A stretch of DNA of 44,455 nt from Flavobacteriales bacterium (GTDB lineage Bacteria; Bacteroidota; Bacteroidia; Flavobacteriales_F; PHOS-HE28), in assembly GCA_023382455.1 (NCBI GenBank), contig JAHDVX010000028.1:1-44455 (forward strand), read 5' to 3'. The notes below the pieces were generated by a model. The model was given only the letters and a program-made list of their open reading frames with translations, was not told the origin of the DNA and ran no database searches. Every line of letters starts with the position of its first letter. Positions within the stretch are counted from its first letter, which is position 1. Positions 8,467 through 18,033 of this stretch are shown one piece after another. Position numbers and translations under genes: made by a program.

Positions 8467-11400
8467 ATGCTGAGAAAACTATGCTCAGCCGCTGTGGCCT
8501 TTGTTTGCAGCGCGCTCAGCCTGAATGCACAAGTCGGTTCAGGCACCCTTCAAGGCACCATCAAGGACAAGACCTCCAACGAGCCGCTTCCCTTTGTCTC
8601 CATCGTGGTGGAGAACAGGGGAACCCGGGTGGCTGCGGGCCAGTCCGATTTCGACGGCAACTACAAGATCAACCCCATTGAGCCGGGCACCTATGATGTG
8701 ACCGCGAGCTTCGTGGGCTACCAGCCGTTGAAGATCACCGGGATGATTGTCAACAGCAACAAGATCACCTTCCAGGACTTCGCCCTGAACAGCGGGGTGC
8801 AACTGGGTGATGTGGAAGTGGTCCGTTACAAGGTGCCTTTGATCGACAAGGATGGCGGTGCCACCGGTGCCACCGTCACACGCGACCAGATCGCCAAGAT
8901 GCCCACCCGTTCGGCCACGGCCATCGCCACCACCGTGGCAGGTGCCAGTACGGCGGGCACGGGCGGTGGCATCAGCATCCGCGGTGCGCGCTCGGACAAT
9001 ACCTATTACTATATTGATGGAGTGAAGGTGCCGGCCGGCGCGGGAACGGGTCTGCCCAAGAGCGCCATCGAGGAAGTGCAGGTGCTCACCGGCGGTCTGC
9101 CGGCCAGCTATGGCGACGTCACCGGTGGTGTGGTGAACATCACCACCCGCGGACCCAGCAGGTCCTTCTTCGGCGGGGTGGAATACTTGACCTCGGGCTA
9201 CAAGGTCGGGTCGGACATCACCGATATCGTCGGCTTGGACAAGTTCGCCTTCAACCAGTTGGAACTCAGCCTATCCGGGCCGCTCTTCTTCAAGAAGGAC
9301 AGCTTGGGCAACAAGGACAAGCCCTTGCTGGGCTTCTTCCTCAGCGGCCAGTTGACGGACGTGGTGGACGGGTCCCCGCTGTACAACGGTGATATTCGTG
9401 TGAAGACCGATGTGCGCGACCGCCTGCTTGCCGAACCCTACCGCGTGGTGACCGTGGCCGGGCAACCGGTGGTACGCTACAATTCGGACTACCTGCGTGA
9501 CAGCGATATCGAGCACCTCAAAACGCGCCAGAATGCACGCAGCCAAGGTGCACTGGCCTCCTTGAAGATCGACATCACCACCACGCCCACCATCAACCTG
9601 TCCGTGGGCGGTTCCATGGACCTGAGCAACAACTTGTCCTTCAACCGCAACAACTCCCTGCTGAACGCGGGCAACAACACCGAATTCCGGAACAATACGT
9701 GGCGTACCTTCCTGCGCTTCACGCAGCGCTTCAACAGCCGTGAGGAGGAAGCAGGGGCCGAAGGGGAGAAGGGAGGTATCAAGAACGCGTATTACAGTGT
9801 GCAGTTGGACTACTCCCGCTTCACGCAGAAAAGCGCTGCCGAGGCCCATGGCGACAACCTGTTTGATTACGGCTACCTCGGCAAGTACACCATCGACCGG
9901 ATACCGACCTATTCCCTCGCGGGTCGGCAAACGGGCTTCATGGACACCCAGGTGCACTTCACCCCGTCGGACCTGAACCCTGATGCCGCCGCCTTCCCCA
10001 CACAGTATTTCTCCCTGTTCGGCGATGGGTCGCCATTTTACCTGGACCTTCTGGCCGTTCAGCAGAACAACGGCCTGCGCAATGGCGACCTCCCCAATTC
10101 CGTGTACAGCCTTTGGAACAACGTTGGCGTGCTCAGCAACCAATGGTCCAGCTACCAAAGCGACCAGGCCCGGGTCTCCGCCACGGGGGCCGCGGATATC
10201 GGCAAGCACAGCGTGAGCGTGGGGGTGGAATATGAGCAGCTCACCCAGCGTTCCTATGCCTTGGCCCCGGTGGGCCTGTGGGGGGTGGCGCGCCAATTGA
10301 CCAACTTCCACCTGCGCGAGTTGAACTACAACGACTCCACCCTGGTCCAAGGGCCAGGTGGGCTGATCCTCACCAACTTCAACCGGTTGGTGGGTGATGA
10401 CCAGACCGTGTTCGATTACAACCTCCGCCAAGCCTTGGGCCTTGATCCCCGGGGAACCGACTTCATCGACGTGGATGCCCTGGACCCCTCGGTGTTCTCC
10501 TTGGACATGTTCTCGCCTGATGAGCTGATTCAGAACGGCCAAGGCGGGCTGATCAACAGCTACTACGGATACGACTACACCGGGGAGAAGCTGACCAAGC
10601 GCCCCAGCTTCTCCGATTTCTTCAACGATTTCAAGATGATCGGGAACGACACGGCCTACACGCGCCTGCAGGCCCCCTTCCAACCGATCTATGTGGCGGG
10701 CTATGTGATGGACAAGTTCGCCTTCGACGACATCATCTTCAACGTGGGTGTGCGTGTGGACCGATATGACGCGAACCAGTACGTGCTGAAGGATCCCTAC
10801 CTCTGGCGCCCGGCCTACACGGCCGGGGATGCCGCGGTGCAGGACCTGTACAATACGGGAGTGCCGCGCCCCGGGAACATCGGGGATGATTTCGTGGTGT
10901 ACGTGAACAACAGCGCTGAGCCCACGGCCATCGTGGGTTACCGTGACGGTGATACCTGGTACAACGCCCAAGGTGAGGTACTGGCCGACCCCAAGGTGCT
11001 TCGCCAGTCGGAAGGCATTCAACCGTATTTGGTGGACTACAAGAACGACCCGGCGGGCAGCTTGGTCGGCTCCAAGCTCCGCCAGGAGGCCTTCGAGGTA
11101 TACAAGCCGCAAGTGAACGTGATGCCCCGCATCGCTTTCTCCTTCCCGATCAGCGACGAGGCCGTGTTCTTCGCGCACTACGACATCCTCACCCAGCGTC
11201 CCACGGGCTACGGCCGCCTGGACCTGCTGGGCTATGCCTACATCGAGAACACGGGGGCCATCATGAACAACCCCAACCTGAAGCCCACCAAGACCATCGA
11301 CTACGAGCTGGGCTTCCAGCAGGTGCTCAGCAAGGCCTCCTCCTTGAAGCTTTCGGCCTACTACCGTGAGCTGCGCGACCAGATCCAGGTGCGCAACGTG

Positions 11401-12174
11401 GCCCAGGCCTGGCCGGTGACCTACCGCACCTACGACAACATCGACTTCGGCAACGTGATCGGGTTCACGGCCACCTACGACCTGCGCCGCACCAAGAACG
11501 TGTGGTTGCGCGGCAGCTACACCCTGCAGTTTGCCAAGGGCACGGGTTCGGACCCCAACACCACCCTCTCCCTGATCAACGCCAACCTGCCCAACCTGCG
11601 CACGGTCTTCCCGCTGAGCTTCGACCAGCGCCACCGCTTCCAGGCCACCGTGGACTTCCGCTACGGGGAGGGAACCGACTACAATGGCCCGATGCTTTTC
11701 GGCAAGAAGATCTTCGAGCGTACCGGTATCAACATCGTGGCCGACCTCGGCAGCGGAACGCCTTACAGCCGTTCGTCGCGGATCGTGAACACCGGCGAGG
11801 GCCAGGGCGGCTACCAGCTGGACGGGACCCTCAACGGTGCGGGCCTGCCTTGGCAGTTCAACACCAGCCTGGTGCTGGACCGCGACATTCCCTTGGTTTT
11901 CGGCAAGGACAAGGGTGAGCAGGCCAAGCGTTCGAACCTGAACATCTTCCTGCTGGTGAACAACGTGCTGAACACCGAGATGGTGACCGGCGTGTATCGT
12001 GCCACCGGGTCGCCGGACGATGACGGCTTCCTGGCCTCGGCCGACTTCCAGACCTATATCGACGGGAAGAACGACCCGCAGAGCTACCGCGACCTCTACG
12101 CGCTCAAGGTGAACACACCATACAACTACGGAGCCCCGCGTACCATCCGTCTGGGTGCACGCCTCGACTTCTGA
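8467..12174 (+). CDS. TonB-dependent receptor with N-terminal carboxypeptidase-regulatory-like domain
   Basis: The outer-membrane receptor has 1235 residues. ATG 8467 is chosen because it begins a signal peptide (MLRKLCSAAVAF, cleavage near LNAQ at 21-22). The frame is open further upstream, but that part crosses the promoter. Residues about 24-109 form a CarboxypepD_reg-like domain (GTLQGTIKDKTSNEPLPFVS, GTYDVTASFVGYQP). The plug follows at about 130-250 (IRGARSDNTYYYIDGVKVP, GGLPASYGDVTGGVVNITTRGP). A long 22-strand-type barrel ends in Phe (RLGARLDF). Such receptors use TonB/ExbBD energy to import ligands or act with surface partners. No SusD-like gene is next to it. Instead it is followed, 20 bases on, by a large exported protein and then a PorV/PorQ-like barrel, suggesting a three-part surface unit. 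The ligand is unknown. Confidence 0.9.
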   Translation: MLRKLCSAAVAFVCSALSLNAQVGSGTLQGTIKDKTSNEPLPFVSIVVENRGTRVAAGQSDFDGNYKINPIEPGTYDVTASFVGYQPLKITGMIVNSNKITFQDFALNSGVQLGDVEVVRYKVPLIDKDGGATGATVTRDQIAKMPTRSATAIATTVAGASTAGTGGGISIRGARSDNTYYYIDGVKVPAGAGTGLPKSAIEEVQVLTGGLPASYGDVTGGVVNITTRGPSRSFFGGVEYLTSGYKVGSDITDIVGLDKFAFNQLELSLSGPLFFKKDSLGNKDKPLLGFFLSGQLTDVVDGSPLYNGDIRVKTDVRDRLLAEPYRVVTVAGQPVVRYNSDYLRDSDIEHLKTRQNARSQGALASLKIDITTTPTINLSVGGSMDLSNNLSFNRNNSLLNAGNNTEFRNNTWRTFLRFTQRFNSREEEAGAEGEKGGIKNAYYSVQLDYSRFTQKSAAEAHGDNLFDYGYLGKYTIDRIPTYSLAGRQTGFMDTQVHFTPSDLNPDAAAFPTQYFSLFGDGSPFYLDLLAVQQNNGLRNGDLPNSVYSLWNNVGVLSNQWSSYQSDQARVSATGAADIGKHSVSVGVEYEQLTQRSYALAPVGLWGVARQLTNFHLRELNYNDSTLVQGPGGLILTNFNRLVGDDQTVFDYNLRQALGLDPRGTDFIDVDALDPSVFSLDMFSPDELIQNGQGGLINSYYGYDYTGEKLTKRPSFSDFFNDFKMIGNDTAYTRLQAPFQPIYVAGYVMDKFAFDDIIFNVGVRVDRYDANQYVLKDPYLWRPAYTAGDAAVQDLYNTGVPRPGNIGDDFVVYVNNSAEPTAIVGYRDGDTWYNAQGEVLADPKVLRQSEGIQPYLVDYKNDPAGSLVGSKLRQEAFEVYKPQVNVMPRIAFSFPISDEAVFFAHYDILTQRPTGYGRLDLLGYAYIENTGAIMNNPNLKPTKTIDYELGFQQVLSKASSLKLSAYYRELRDQIQVRNVAQAWPVTYRTYDNIDFGNVIGFTATYDLRRTKNVWLRGSYTLQFAKGTGSDPNTTLSLINANLPNLRTVFPLSFDQRHRFQATVDFRYGEGTDYNGPMLFGKKIFERTGINIVADLGSGTPYSRSSRIVNTGEGQGGYQLDGTLNGAGLPWQFNTSLVLDRDIPLVFGKDKGEQAKRSNLNIFLLVNNVLNTEMVTGVYRATGSPDDDGFLASADFQTYIDGKNDPQSYRDLYALKVNTPYNYGAPRTIRLGARLDF

Positions 12175-12194
12175 TCCCCATTTGAAAAGGCCAC

Positions 12195-15100
12195 ATGACC
12201 ATGAACAACTTCCGCCTTTCCACCCTGACGATCGCCCTGTCGACCGCCTCGCTGCTGTGCGCACGCGAGGTGCCGGGTGAGGGGCCCAGGGATAATGGTG
12301 CAAATGCCGGCGGCAGGGCTGCTGCCTGCGCACCCGCAACGGCCTTCGCCGAATTGGACCTCAACAACGTGCGTGCCCGCATCGAGAACGGCGGTACCCT
12401 TTGGGAAGACCGCGCCAGCGGTACGGCGGCCTACGAGGTGCCCAAGACCGATGGGCGCAATGGCCCCAAGGGCCTCTTTGCCGGCGCACTGTGGATGGGG
12501 GGGCTCTCGCCGGACAACGTGCTCAAGTTGGCCGCCGTGCGCTTCCGCCAAGTGGGCAATGACTACTGGCCGGGCCCGCTGACCGCTTTTGACACGATCA
12601 CCCAAACCGGTGACGCCTCGGTGGACGGCACCGTGTGCACCCAGTATGACCGCCTGTGGAAGACCATGCGGATGGACGCACAGCGCCAAGATGCCTACTT
12701 CAACTGCTTGGCAGACCCGGAATGCGACCCGAGCGATGAATTCCAAGGTTATTCCGTGCCCAGCTACTTCTTCGATTGGCCGGCCCACGGCGACGTATCC
12801 AAGGGACAGGACTACAACCTTGCGCCTTACCATGATTTCAACGACAACGGGGAGTATGACCCGGAGGGCGGGGATTATCCCGGCTATGACCTCAAAGGCG
12901 TGATCGACTGCAAGGCCAAGCGCCGTGAAGACGCGATTCCCCTGTTCGGCGACCAGAATATCTGGTGGGTGTTCAACGACAAGGGCAACACGCACACCGA
13001 ATCCGGTGGACAGCCCATCGGCATGGAAGTGCGTGCCCAGGCTTTCGCCTTCGCCACCAATGATGAGGTCAACAACATGACCTTCTACAACTACGTGCTG
13101 ATCAACCAGGGCAGCCAAACACTGGGGCAAACCTATTTCGGCCAATGGGTGGACGTGGAGATCGGTGGGCCTTATGACGACTATGTGGGCTGCGACGTGC
13201 AGCGTGGTCTCGGATATGGGTACAACGGTGATGCCGTGGACGAGGATTACTCCGGTGCCCCAGGTTACGGTGGCCCGAACCCCCCGCCGCCGGCCATGGG
13301 CGTGGACTTCTTCGAAGGGCCCTATCAGGACTATGATGCCATGGACAATCCGCTGACCACCAACTGCCAGGATGCCCGGGACTCCTTGGGTATCCCGTAC
13401 GCAGGTATCGGTATCGGCTATGGCGATGGCGTTGCGGACAACGAGCGTTACGGCATGCGTGCATTCGTGTACCACAACAATGCCGGCGGCGCCACCGGCG
13501 ACCCGAGCAGTGCAGGGCAGTACTACAACTACCTGCGGGCCATGTGGGGTGATGGCACCCCGATGACGTACAGCGGGAATGGCTACAGCACCTCCGGTGG
13601 AGGCGTACGGGCTTACTACATGTTCCCCGGCACCTCGGACACGCATGGCTGGGGCACGGATTGCGTACCCCAGGCGAATTGGGATGAGGTCAGCTCCGGC
13701 AACGCACCCTATGACCGCCGCTTCATCCAGAGCGCAGGTCCTTTCACCCTGGACCCGGGCGCCTACAACAACATCACCGTCGGGGTGGTGTATGCCCGTG
13801 CGGCAGGCGGTGGTGCACAGGCCAGCGTGGAGTTGATGCGCATCGCGGATGACAAGGCACAATCCCTGTTCGACAACTGCTTCCGTATCCTCGACGGTCC
13901 GGATGCCCCTGAAATGACGATCCAGGAGCTGGACCGTGAGCTGATCATCAGCCTGTCCAACCCGAAATCAAGTAACAACTTCAACGAACAGTACGTGGAG
14001 CTGGATGCCACCATCCCGCCGACCTCGGTTCAAACCCTGTATGAGACCCAGTCGCTGTACGACAGCCTGGGCAACTACATGGGCGAGTTTGAGGTGGAAG
14101 TGGGTACTACCACCACGAACAACGACCGCTTCTACCGCTTCCAAGGGTACCAGATTTACCAGTTGAAGGACGAGCAGGTATCACCGGACGAGCTGACCAA
14201 CACGGAGAAAGCCCGCTTGGTGGCCCAGGTGGACATCCAGGATGGCGTGAAGCAGCTGATCAACTATGTGAACGATCCGTCGATGGGCGTACCGGTCCCC
14301 GTTGAGCGGGTGAACGGGAACGACACCGGGATTGTGCACACGTTCCGGATCCTGGAGGACAAGTTCGCCACCGGCGACCCCCGCCTGACGAACTTCAAGA
14401 CCTACCATTTCATGGCGGTGGCGTACGGATTCAATGAGTACCAACCGTACAACCCCGAACAACTCACCGGGCAGGCCTTCCCCTACTTGGCCGGACGCAA
14501 ATCTCCCACGGGCTCCATTCGCAGCTACGCGGGTATTCCGCACAAGCCTTCCGTGGAAAATGGCGGCACGGTGATGAACGCGCAGTACGGTGACGGGTTC
14601 GAGATCACCCGCCTGGAGGGTCAAGGCAATGGCGGCAACAAGGTGGCCATCTCCAAGGAGACCATCGACGCCATCATGGCATCGCCGGATGGGCGCGTGG
14701 ACCAGATCAAGTACAGGAAGGGCCTGGGGCCGGTGAACATCAAGGTGGTCGACCCCTTGAAGGTACCGGTGGGCAATTTCGAGCTGTGGATCACGGATTC
14801 CACTACCATTCCCAACCCCACGGCTCCCATTACCTACAAGAGGCTCCAGGATGCGAGCTGGATGCTGGTACACCTGACGAACAACCCCACGAGCAGCGAT
14901 ACCATCCGTTCTGCGCGCACCATCCAGATGCAGAATGAGCAGTTGGTGCCCGAATGGGGCATCTCCATCACGATCACGCAAACACTGTTCTCCGGGGCCA
15001 ATGAGCGCTTCACGCCGTTCCTTGGAGGGTTCCGTGAAGCCGTGGGAACCGACTGGCTCACCGGCATACCCGATGAGGAGGGCGAGCAGACGCTGAACTG

Positions 15101-16373
15101 GATCAGGTCGGGTTCCGCGGTTGATGATGCGCTGCTCTTCCCGGACTATGTGGGAACGGATCCCGAGCAGAAGTACGAAAAGGTGTTTGACGGTACATGG
15201 GCACCATGGGCACTGGTGGGCCGCGCCGAGAACCAACCGGGTGCCAATGTGTTCAAGACCACGCAAGTGAATGCTGCGATCAAGGACATGTCCAGCGTGG
15301 AGGTGGTGTTCACCCCGGACAAGAGCAAATGGAGCCGATGCGTGGTGGTGGAGACCAACACGGATTCCTCCTTCTCCTTCCCGGCCAACACGCGCAAACT
15401 CTTCATGCGGCCGGTACCCAGCGTGGACAAGAACGGCCTGTCGGCCGGTATGCCGGGTGCCAACGTGGATGAAGCCAATAGCGTGAATGCCACGGGCATG
15501 GGCTGGTTCCCCGGCTATGCCATCGACCTGGAGACCGGGGAGCGCCTGAACATCTTCTTCGGGGAGAACAGCTTCACCGGTGGCGGCATCGGACGGGACA
15601 TGCTGTGGAACCCGAACGACCTGTTCGTGAACAGTTCGGGCCAACCGGTGCTCGGTGGCGGGCATTGGATCTATGTCACACGCAACGTGCGGCGCACCTT
15701 CGGCTCGGCCTTGGCCGGCAATAAGATGCCCCAGTACGATGGCTGTGCCTTCATCCGCTCCAAGATGGAAGGCAACGTGGCCACGAGCATGAACAACGTG
15801 TACGAAGGCGTGGCCTGGGTGGGCTCATCCCTGATGATGCCCGGCATGCAGATGAAGAGCCCGCAGGAAGGGTTGGTTCCCAACGAGCTTCGCCTGCGCC
15901 TTGATATCAGCAAGCCTTACAACATCTATTCGGAGCCCTACGCCGGATACACGCCCACGATCACGAACACCAGCCGGAACCAGGGACTGCCGCTCTACAC
16001 CTTCAGCACGGCATCTGGCATGACCGAGACCAATGTCACCGCCGTGGGTGAGGAGGGCCTGGACCTGATCGGCGTAGTGCCCAACCCGTACTATGCCTAC
16101 AGCGGGTATGAAACCTCACGGCTGGACAACCGGGTGAAGTTCATCAACCTGCCGAAGACCTGCACCATCACCATCTACACCGTGAGCGGCACCTTGGTGC
16201 GCAAGTACCGCAAGGACAATGACCTCACCTACCTGGATTGGGACCTGAAGAACAACTACAACGTTCCGATCTCCAGCGGCACCTACATCTGCCACATCGA
16301 TGCGCCCGGCCTGGGTGAGCGGGTGATCAAATGGTTCGGCGTAATGCGCCCGGTGGACCTGCAGAATTTCTAA
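12195..16373 (+). CDS. Large exported protein with a C-terminal T9SS-like sorting domain
   Basis: The protein has 1392 residues with an N-terminal signal peptide (STLTIALSTASLLCA). A second in-frame ATG at 12201 is an equally possible start. The body is rich in Gly, Asn, Asp and Tyr and contains stretches I recall as conserved in unnamed Bacteroidota surface proteins: LWEDRASGTAAYEVPK, FAGALWMGG, LFGDQNIWWVFNDKG, FYNYVLINQ. The acidic segment DFNDNGEYDPEGGDYPGYD looks calcium-binding. The last 100 residues form an Ig-like sorting domain (VPNPYYAYSGYE, then ITIYTVSGTLVRKY, SGTYICHIDAPG), followed by the tail WFGVMRPVDLQNF, which standard type A domains lack. It probably goes through T9SS to the surface. 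It sits between the receptor (20-base gap) and the PorV-like gene (6-base gap). I know of no assigned function. Confidence 0.8.
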   Translation: MTMNNFRLSTLTIALSTASLLCAREVPGEGPRDNGANAGGRAAACAPATAFAELDLNNVRARIENGGTLWEDRASGTAAYEVPKTDGRNGPKGLFAGALWMGGLSPDNVLKLAAVRFRQVGNDYWPGPLTAFDTITQTGDASVDGTVCTQYDRLWKTMRMDAQRQDAYFNCLADPECDPSDEFQGYSVPSYFFDWPAHGDVSKGQDYNLAPYHDFNDNGEYDPEGGDYPGYDLKGVIDCKAKRREDAIPLFGDQNIWWVFNDKGNTHTESGGQPIGMEVRAQAFAFATNDEVNNMTFYNYVLINQGSQTLGQTYFGQWVDVEIGGPYDDYVGCDVQRGLGYGYNGDAVDEDYSGAPGYGGPNPPPPAMGVDFFEGPYQDYDAMDNPLTTNCQDARDSLGIPYAGIGIGYGDGVADNERYGMRAFVYHNNAGGATGDPSSAGQYYNYLRAMWGDGTPMTYSGNGYSTSGGGVRAYYMFPGTSDTHGWGTDCVPQANWDEVSSGNAPYDRRFIQSAGPFTLDPGAYNNITVGVVYARAAGGGAQASVELMRIADDKAQSLFDNCFRILDGPDAPEMTIQELDRELIISLSNPKSSNNFNEQYVELDATIPPTSVQTLYETQSLYDSLGNYMGEFEVEVGTTTTNNDRFYRFQGYQIYQLKDEQVSPDELTNTEKARLVAQVDIQDGVKQLINYVNDPSMGVPVPVERVNGNDTGIVHTFRILEDKFATGDPRLTNFKTYHFMAVAYGFNEYQPYNPEQLTGQAFPYLAGRKSPTGSIRSYAGIPHKPSVENGGTVMNAQYGDGFEITRLEGQGNGGNKVAISKETIDAIMASPDGRVDQIKYRKGLGPVNIKVVDPLKVPVGNFELWITDSTTIPNPTAPITYKRLQDASWMLVHLTNNPTSSDTIRSARTIQMQNEQLVPEWGISITITQTLFSGANERFTPFLGGFREAVGTDWLTGIPDEEGEQTLNWIRSGSAVDDALLFPDYVGTDPEQKYEKVFDGTWAPWALVGRAENQPGANVFKTTQVNAAIKDMSSVEVVFTPDKSKWSRCVVVETNTDSSFSFPANTRKLFMRPVPSVDKNGLSAGMPGANVDEANSVNATGMGWFPGYAIDLETGERLNIFFGENSFTGGGIGRDMLWNPNDLFVNSSGQPVLGGGHWIYVTRNVRRTFGSALAGNKMPQYDGCAFIRSKMEGNVATSMNNVYEGVAWVGSSLMMPGMQMKSPQEGLVPNELRLRLDISKPYNIYSEPYAGYTPTITNTSRNQGLPLYTFSTASGMTETNVTAVGEEGLDLIGVVPNPYYAYSGYETSRLDNRVKFINLPKTCTITIYTVSGTLVRKYRKDNDLTYLDWDLKNNYNVPISSGTYICHIDAPGLGERVIKWFGVMRPVDLQNF

Positions 16374-16379
16374 GCCATC

Positions 16380-17459
16380 ATGACCGGAACAATGCGGAAT
16401 AGCAAGAGCATGAAGAATTCAATTGCCCGTATGATGGCCGCCGCTTCGCTGGCCTTGATCGCCGGAGGTGCCTGGGCGGGAAACCCCGACCGGGCCGGCT
16501 CTGCCGGTGCCACGCAGTTGCTGATCAATCCTTGGGCCCGCAGCAATGGCTGGTCCTTGGCGAACTCGGCCACTTTGAGGGGGGCCGAGGGCATGTTCGG
16601 CAACGTGGCCGGCCTGGCCCATGTGCGCAAGACCGAACTGCTGTTCACCACCACGCGTTGGCTGGAAGGAAGCGGGGTGAAGATCAACGCAGTCGGCTTC
16701 GGCCAGAAGCTCGGGGAAAGCGGCGTGCTCGGCATTACGGCCACCACGCTCTCCTTCGGTGAGATCCCGGTGACCACCGTGGACCAGCCGGAAGGCGGCC
16801 TTGGTACGTTCAGCCCCACACAGGCCAACATCGGGCTGGCCTATTCCAAGGCGTTCTCCAACAGCATCTTCGGAGGTCTGTTGGTGCGGGTGGTGTCCGA
16901 GTCCATCTCCAATGTCCGCACGTCGGGGGTCTGCTTCGATGCAGGTATCCAGTACGTCACCGGTCCCACGGACAACATCCACTTCGGCATCGCCTTGAAG
17001 AACGTCGGCCCGGCCATGCGGTTCGAAGGTGACGGCTTCGCCGTGCAAGGGCTCTTGCTCGCGTCGGATGATATCCTCACCTTGGAGCAGCGTTCCGCAG
17101 AGTTCGAATTGCCCTCGATGATGAATATCGGTGCGGCCTACGACATCAACATCAGCGAATTGCACCGGGTGACGGTGGCGGGCAACTTCACCTCCAACTC
17201 CTTCACCCGCGACCAATTCATCCTCGGGGCCGAGTACGCCTTCAAGAAGATGATCCACGTGCGCGGCGGCTACCTGTACGAGAAGAACGTGGGCGACAAG
17301 GACCTGCGGGAAACCGTGTTCACCGGCCCGAGCGCCGGCCTCAGCATCGATTTCCCCTTCGGCGAGGAGAAACAGAGCGCCATTGCACTGGATTACGCCT
17401 ACCGGGCCACCAATCCCTTCAGCGGTGTCCACAGCATCGGTGTGCGGTTGAGCCTGTAA
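16380..17459 (+). CDS. PorV/PorQ family outer-membrane barrel protein
   Basis: This 359-residue exported barrel starts at ATG 16380 or at one of two nearby in-frame ATGs (16392, 16410). The last gives the most usual signal peptide (MKNSIARMMAAASLALIAGG, cleavage near AWA). Family marks are the early segment AGATQLLINPWARSNG and LRGAEGMFGNVAGLA, which correspond to the conserved start of PorV/PorQ proteins. Repeated amphipathic beta-strands follow, with a terminal strand GVHSIGVRLSL. In the T9SS, PorV is a 14-stranded FadL-like barrel that binds cargo sorting domains and shuttles them to the attachment complex; PorQ and other paralogues have less clear roles. The gene lies 6 bases after the large exported protein and ends the operon before a perfect hairpin terminator. 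That makes it a candidate dedicated partner of that protein, which is inference. Confidence 0.8.
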   Translation: MTGTMRNSKSMKNSIARMMAAASLALIAGGAWAGNPDRAGSAGATQLLINPWARSNGWSLANSATLRGAEGMFGNVAGLAHVRKTELLFTTTRWLEGSGVKINAVGFGQKLGESGVLGITATTLSFGEIPVTTVDQPEGGLGTFSPTQANIGLAYSKAFSNSIFGGLLVRVVSESISNVRTSGVCFDAGIQYVTGPTDNIHFGIALKNVGPAMRFEGDGFAVQGLLLASDDILTLEQRSAEFELPSMMNIGAAYDINISELHRVTVAGNFTSNSFTRDQFILGAEYAFKKMIHVRGGYLYEKNVGDKDLRETVFTGPSAGLSIDFPFGEEKQSAIALDYAYRATNPFSGVHSIGVRLSL

Positions 17460-17471
17460 TCCGCAATTCCA

Positions 17472-17479
17472 TATCTTTG
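17472..17479 (+). promoter_or_regulatory. -7-type promoter element for greA
   Basis: TATCTTTG, with TTG at 17448-17450 lying 21 nt upstream as a possible -33 box. The terminator hairpin of the preceding operon begins 2 nt downstream, so a transcript from here would start inside that hairpin. Confidence 0.5.
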
Positions 17480-17480
17480 G

Positions 17481-17503
17481 AAAAGGACCCGCCGGGTCCT
17501 TTT
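17481..17503 (+). terminator. Perfect hairpin terminator of the TonB receptor operon
   Basis: AAAAGGACCC and GGGTCCTTTT pair over 10 bp around a GCC loop, 21 nt after the PorV-like stop. The stem itself supplies the T run. Its symmetry would also allow function on the other strand. Confidence 0.8.
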
Positions 17504-17559
17504 CCATGTTCCACCCCTCAAGGGACCGTTAACAAGCCGCCGGACAAGGCGGAGGAGAG

Positions 17560-18033
17560 ATGAGCACGCCAGCCTATTACACGGAGGAAGGTCTCCGTAA
17601 ACTGCAGGAGGAACTGCACCATTTGCGCACCGTGGAGCGCCCCCACATCAGCCAACAGATCGCTGAGGCGCGGGACAAGGGTGACCTGAGCGAGAATGCC
17701 GAGTACCACGCCGCCAAGGAGGAACAAGGCCTACTGGAGGCACGCATCGCCAAGATGGAGGAGGTGCTGGCCAGCGCCCGCGTGGTGGACCCGGACCTGT
17801 TGGCCACCGACAAGGTGTACATCCATTGCACCGTGAAGGTGAAGCAAGTGGCCAACGGCATGGAGCGCTCCTTCACGCTGGTGGCCGAGAGCGAGGCCGA
17901 CATCAAGAGCGGGAAGATCAGTGTGAGTTCGCCCATCGGGCAAGGCCTGTTGGGCCGCATGGCCGGTGATGTGGCCGACATCAAGACCCCGAACGGCACC
18001 ATGCAGTTCGAGGTGATCGAGATCTCCCGCTGA
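17560..18033 (+). CDS. greA: Transcription elongation factor GreA
   Basis: This 157-residue cytosolic factor enters the RNA polymerase secondary channel and stimulates cleavage of backtracked transcripts. The N-terminal coiled coil has the signature ARDKGDLSENAEYHAAKEEQ, with acidic tip residues D42 and E45 that hold the catalytic magnesium. The C-terminal FKBP-like domain ends GRMAGDVADIKTPNGTMQFEVIEI. Length is exactly that of the family. Its stop overlaps the start of the HIT protein gene by one base (TGATG), so the two are probably translationally coupled. A TATCTTTG promoter element lies about 80 bases upstream. Confidence 0.97.
   Translation: MSTPAYYTEEGLRKLQEELHHLRTVERPHISQQIAEARDKGDLSENAEYHAAKEEQGLLEARIAKMEEVLASARVVDPDLLATDKVYIHCTVKVKQVANGMERSFTLVAESEADIKSGKISVSSPIGQGLLGRMAGDVADIKTPNGTMQFEVIEISR

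Noticed and set aside
9271-12339. Open frame of about 1020 codons antisense to the TonB receptor
   Set aside because: His/Val/Gly-rich composition with no domain pattern. In GC-rich coding DNA the antisense frame lacks stops by chance. The receptor on the plus strand is clear.
12126-13862. Long antisense frames opposite the 1392-residue protein (also 14181-15665)
   Set aside because: Same codon-bias shadow effect; no signal peptide, motif or promoter.
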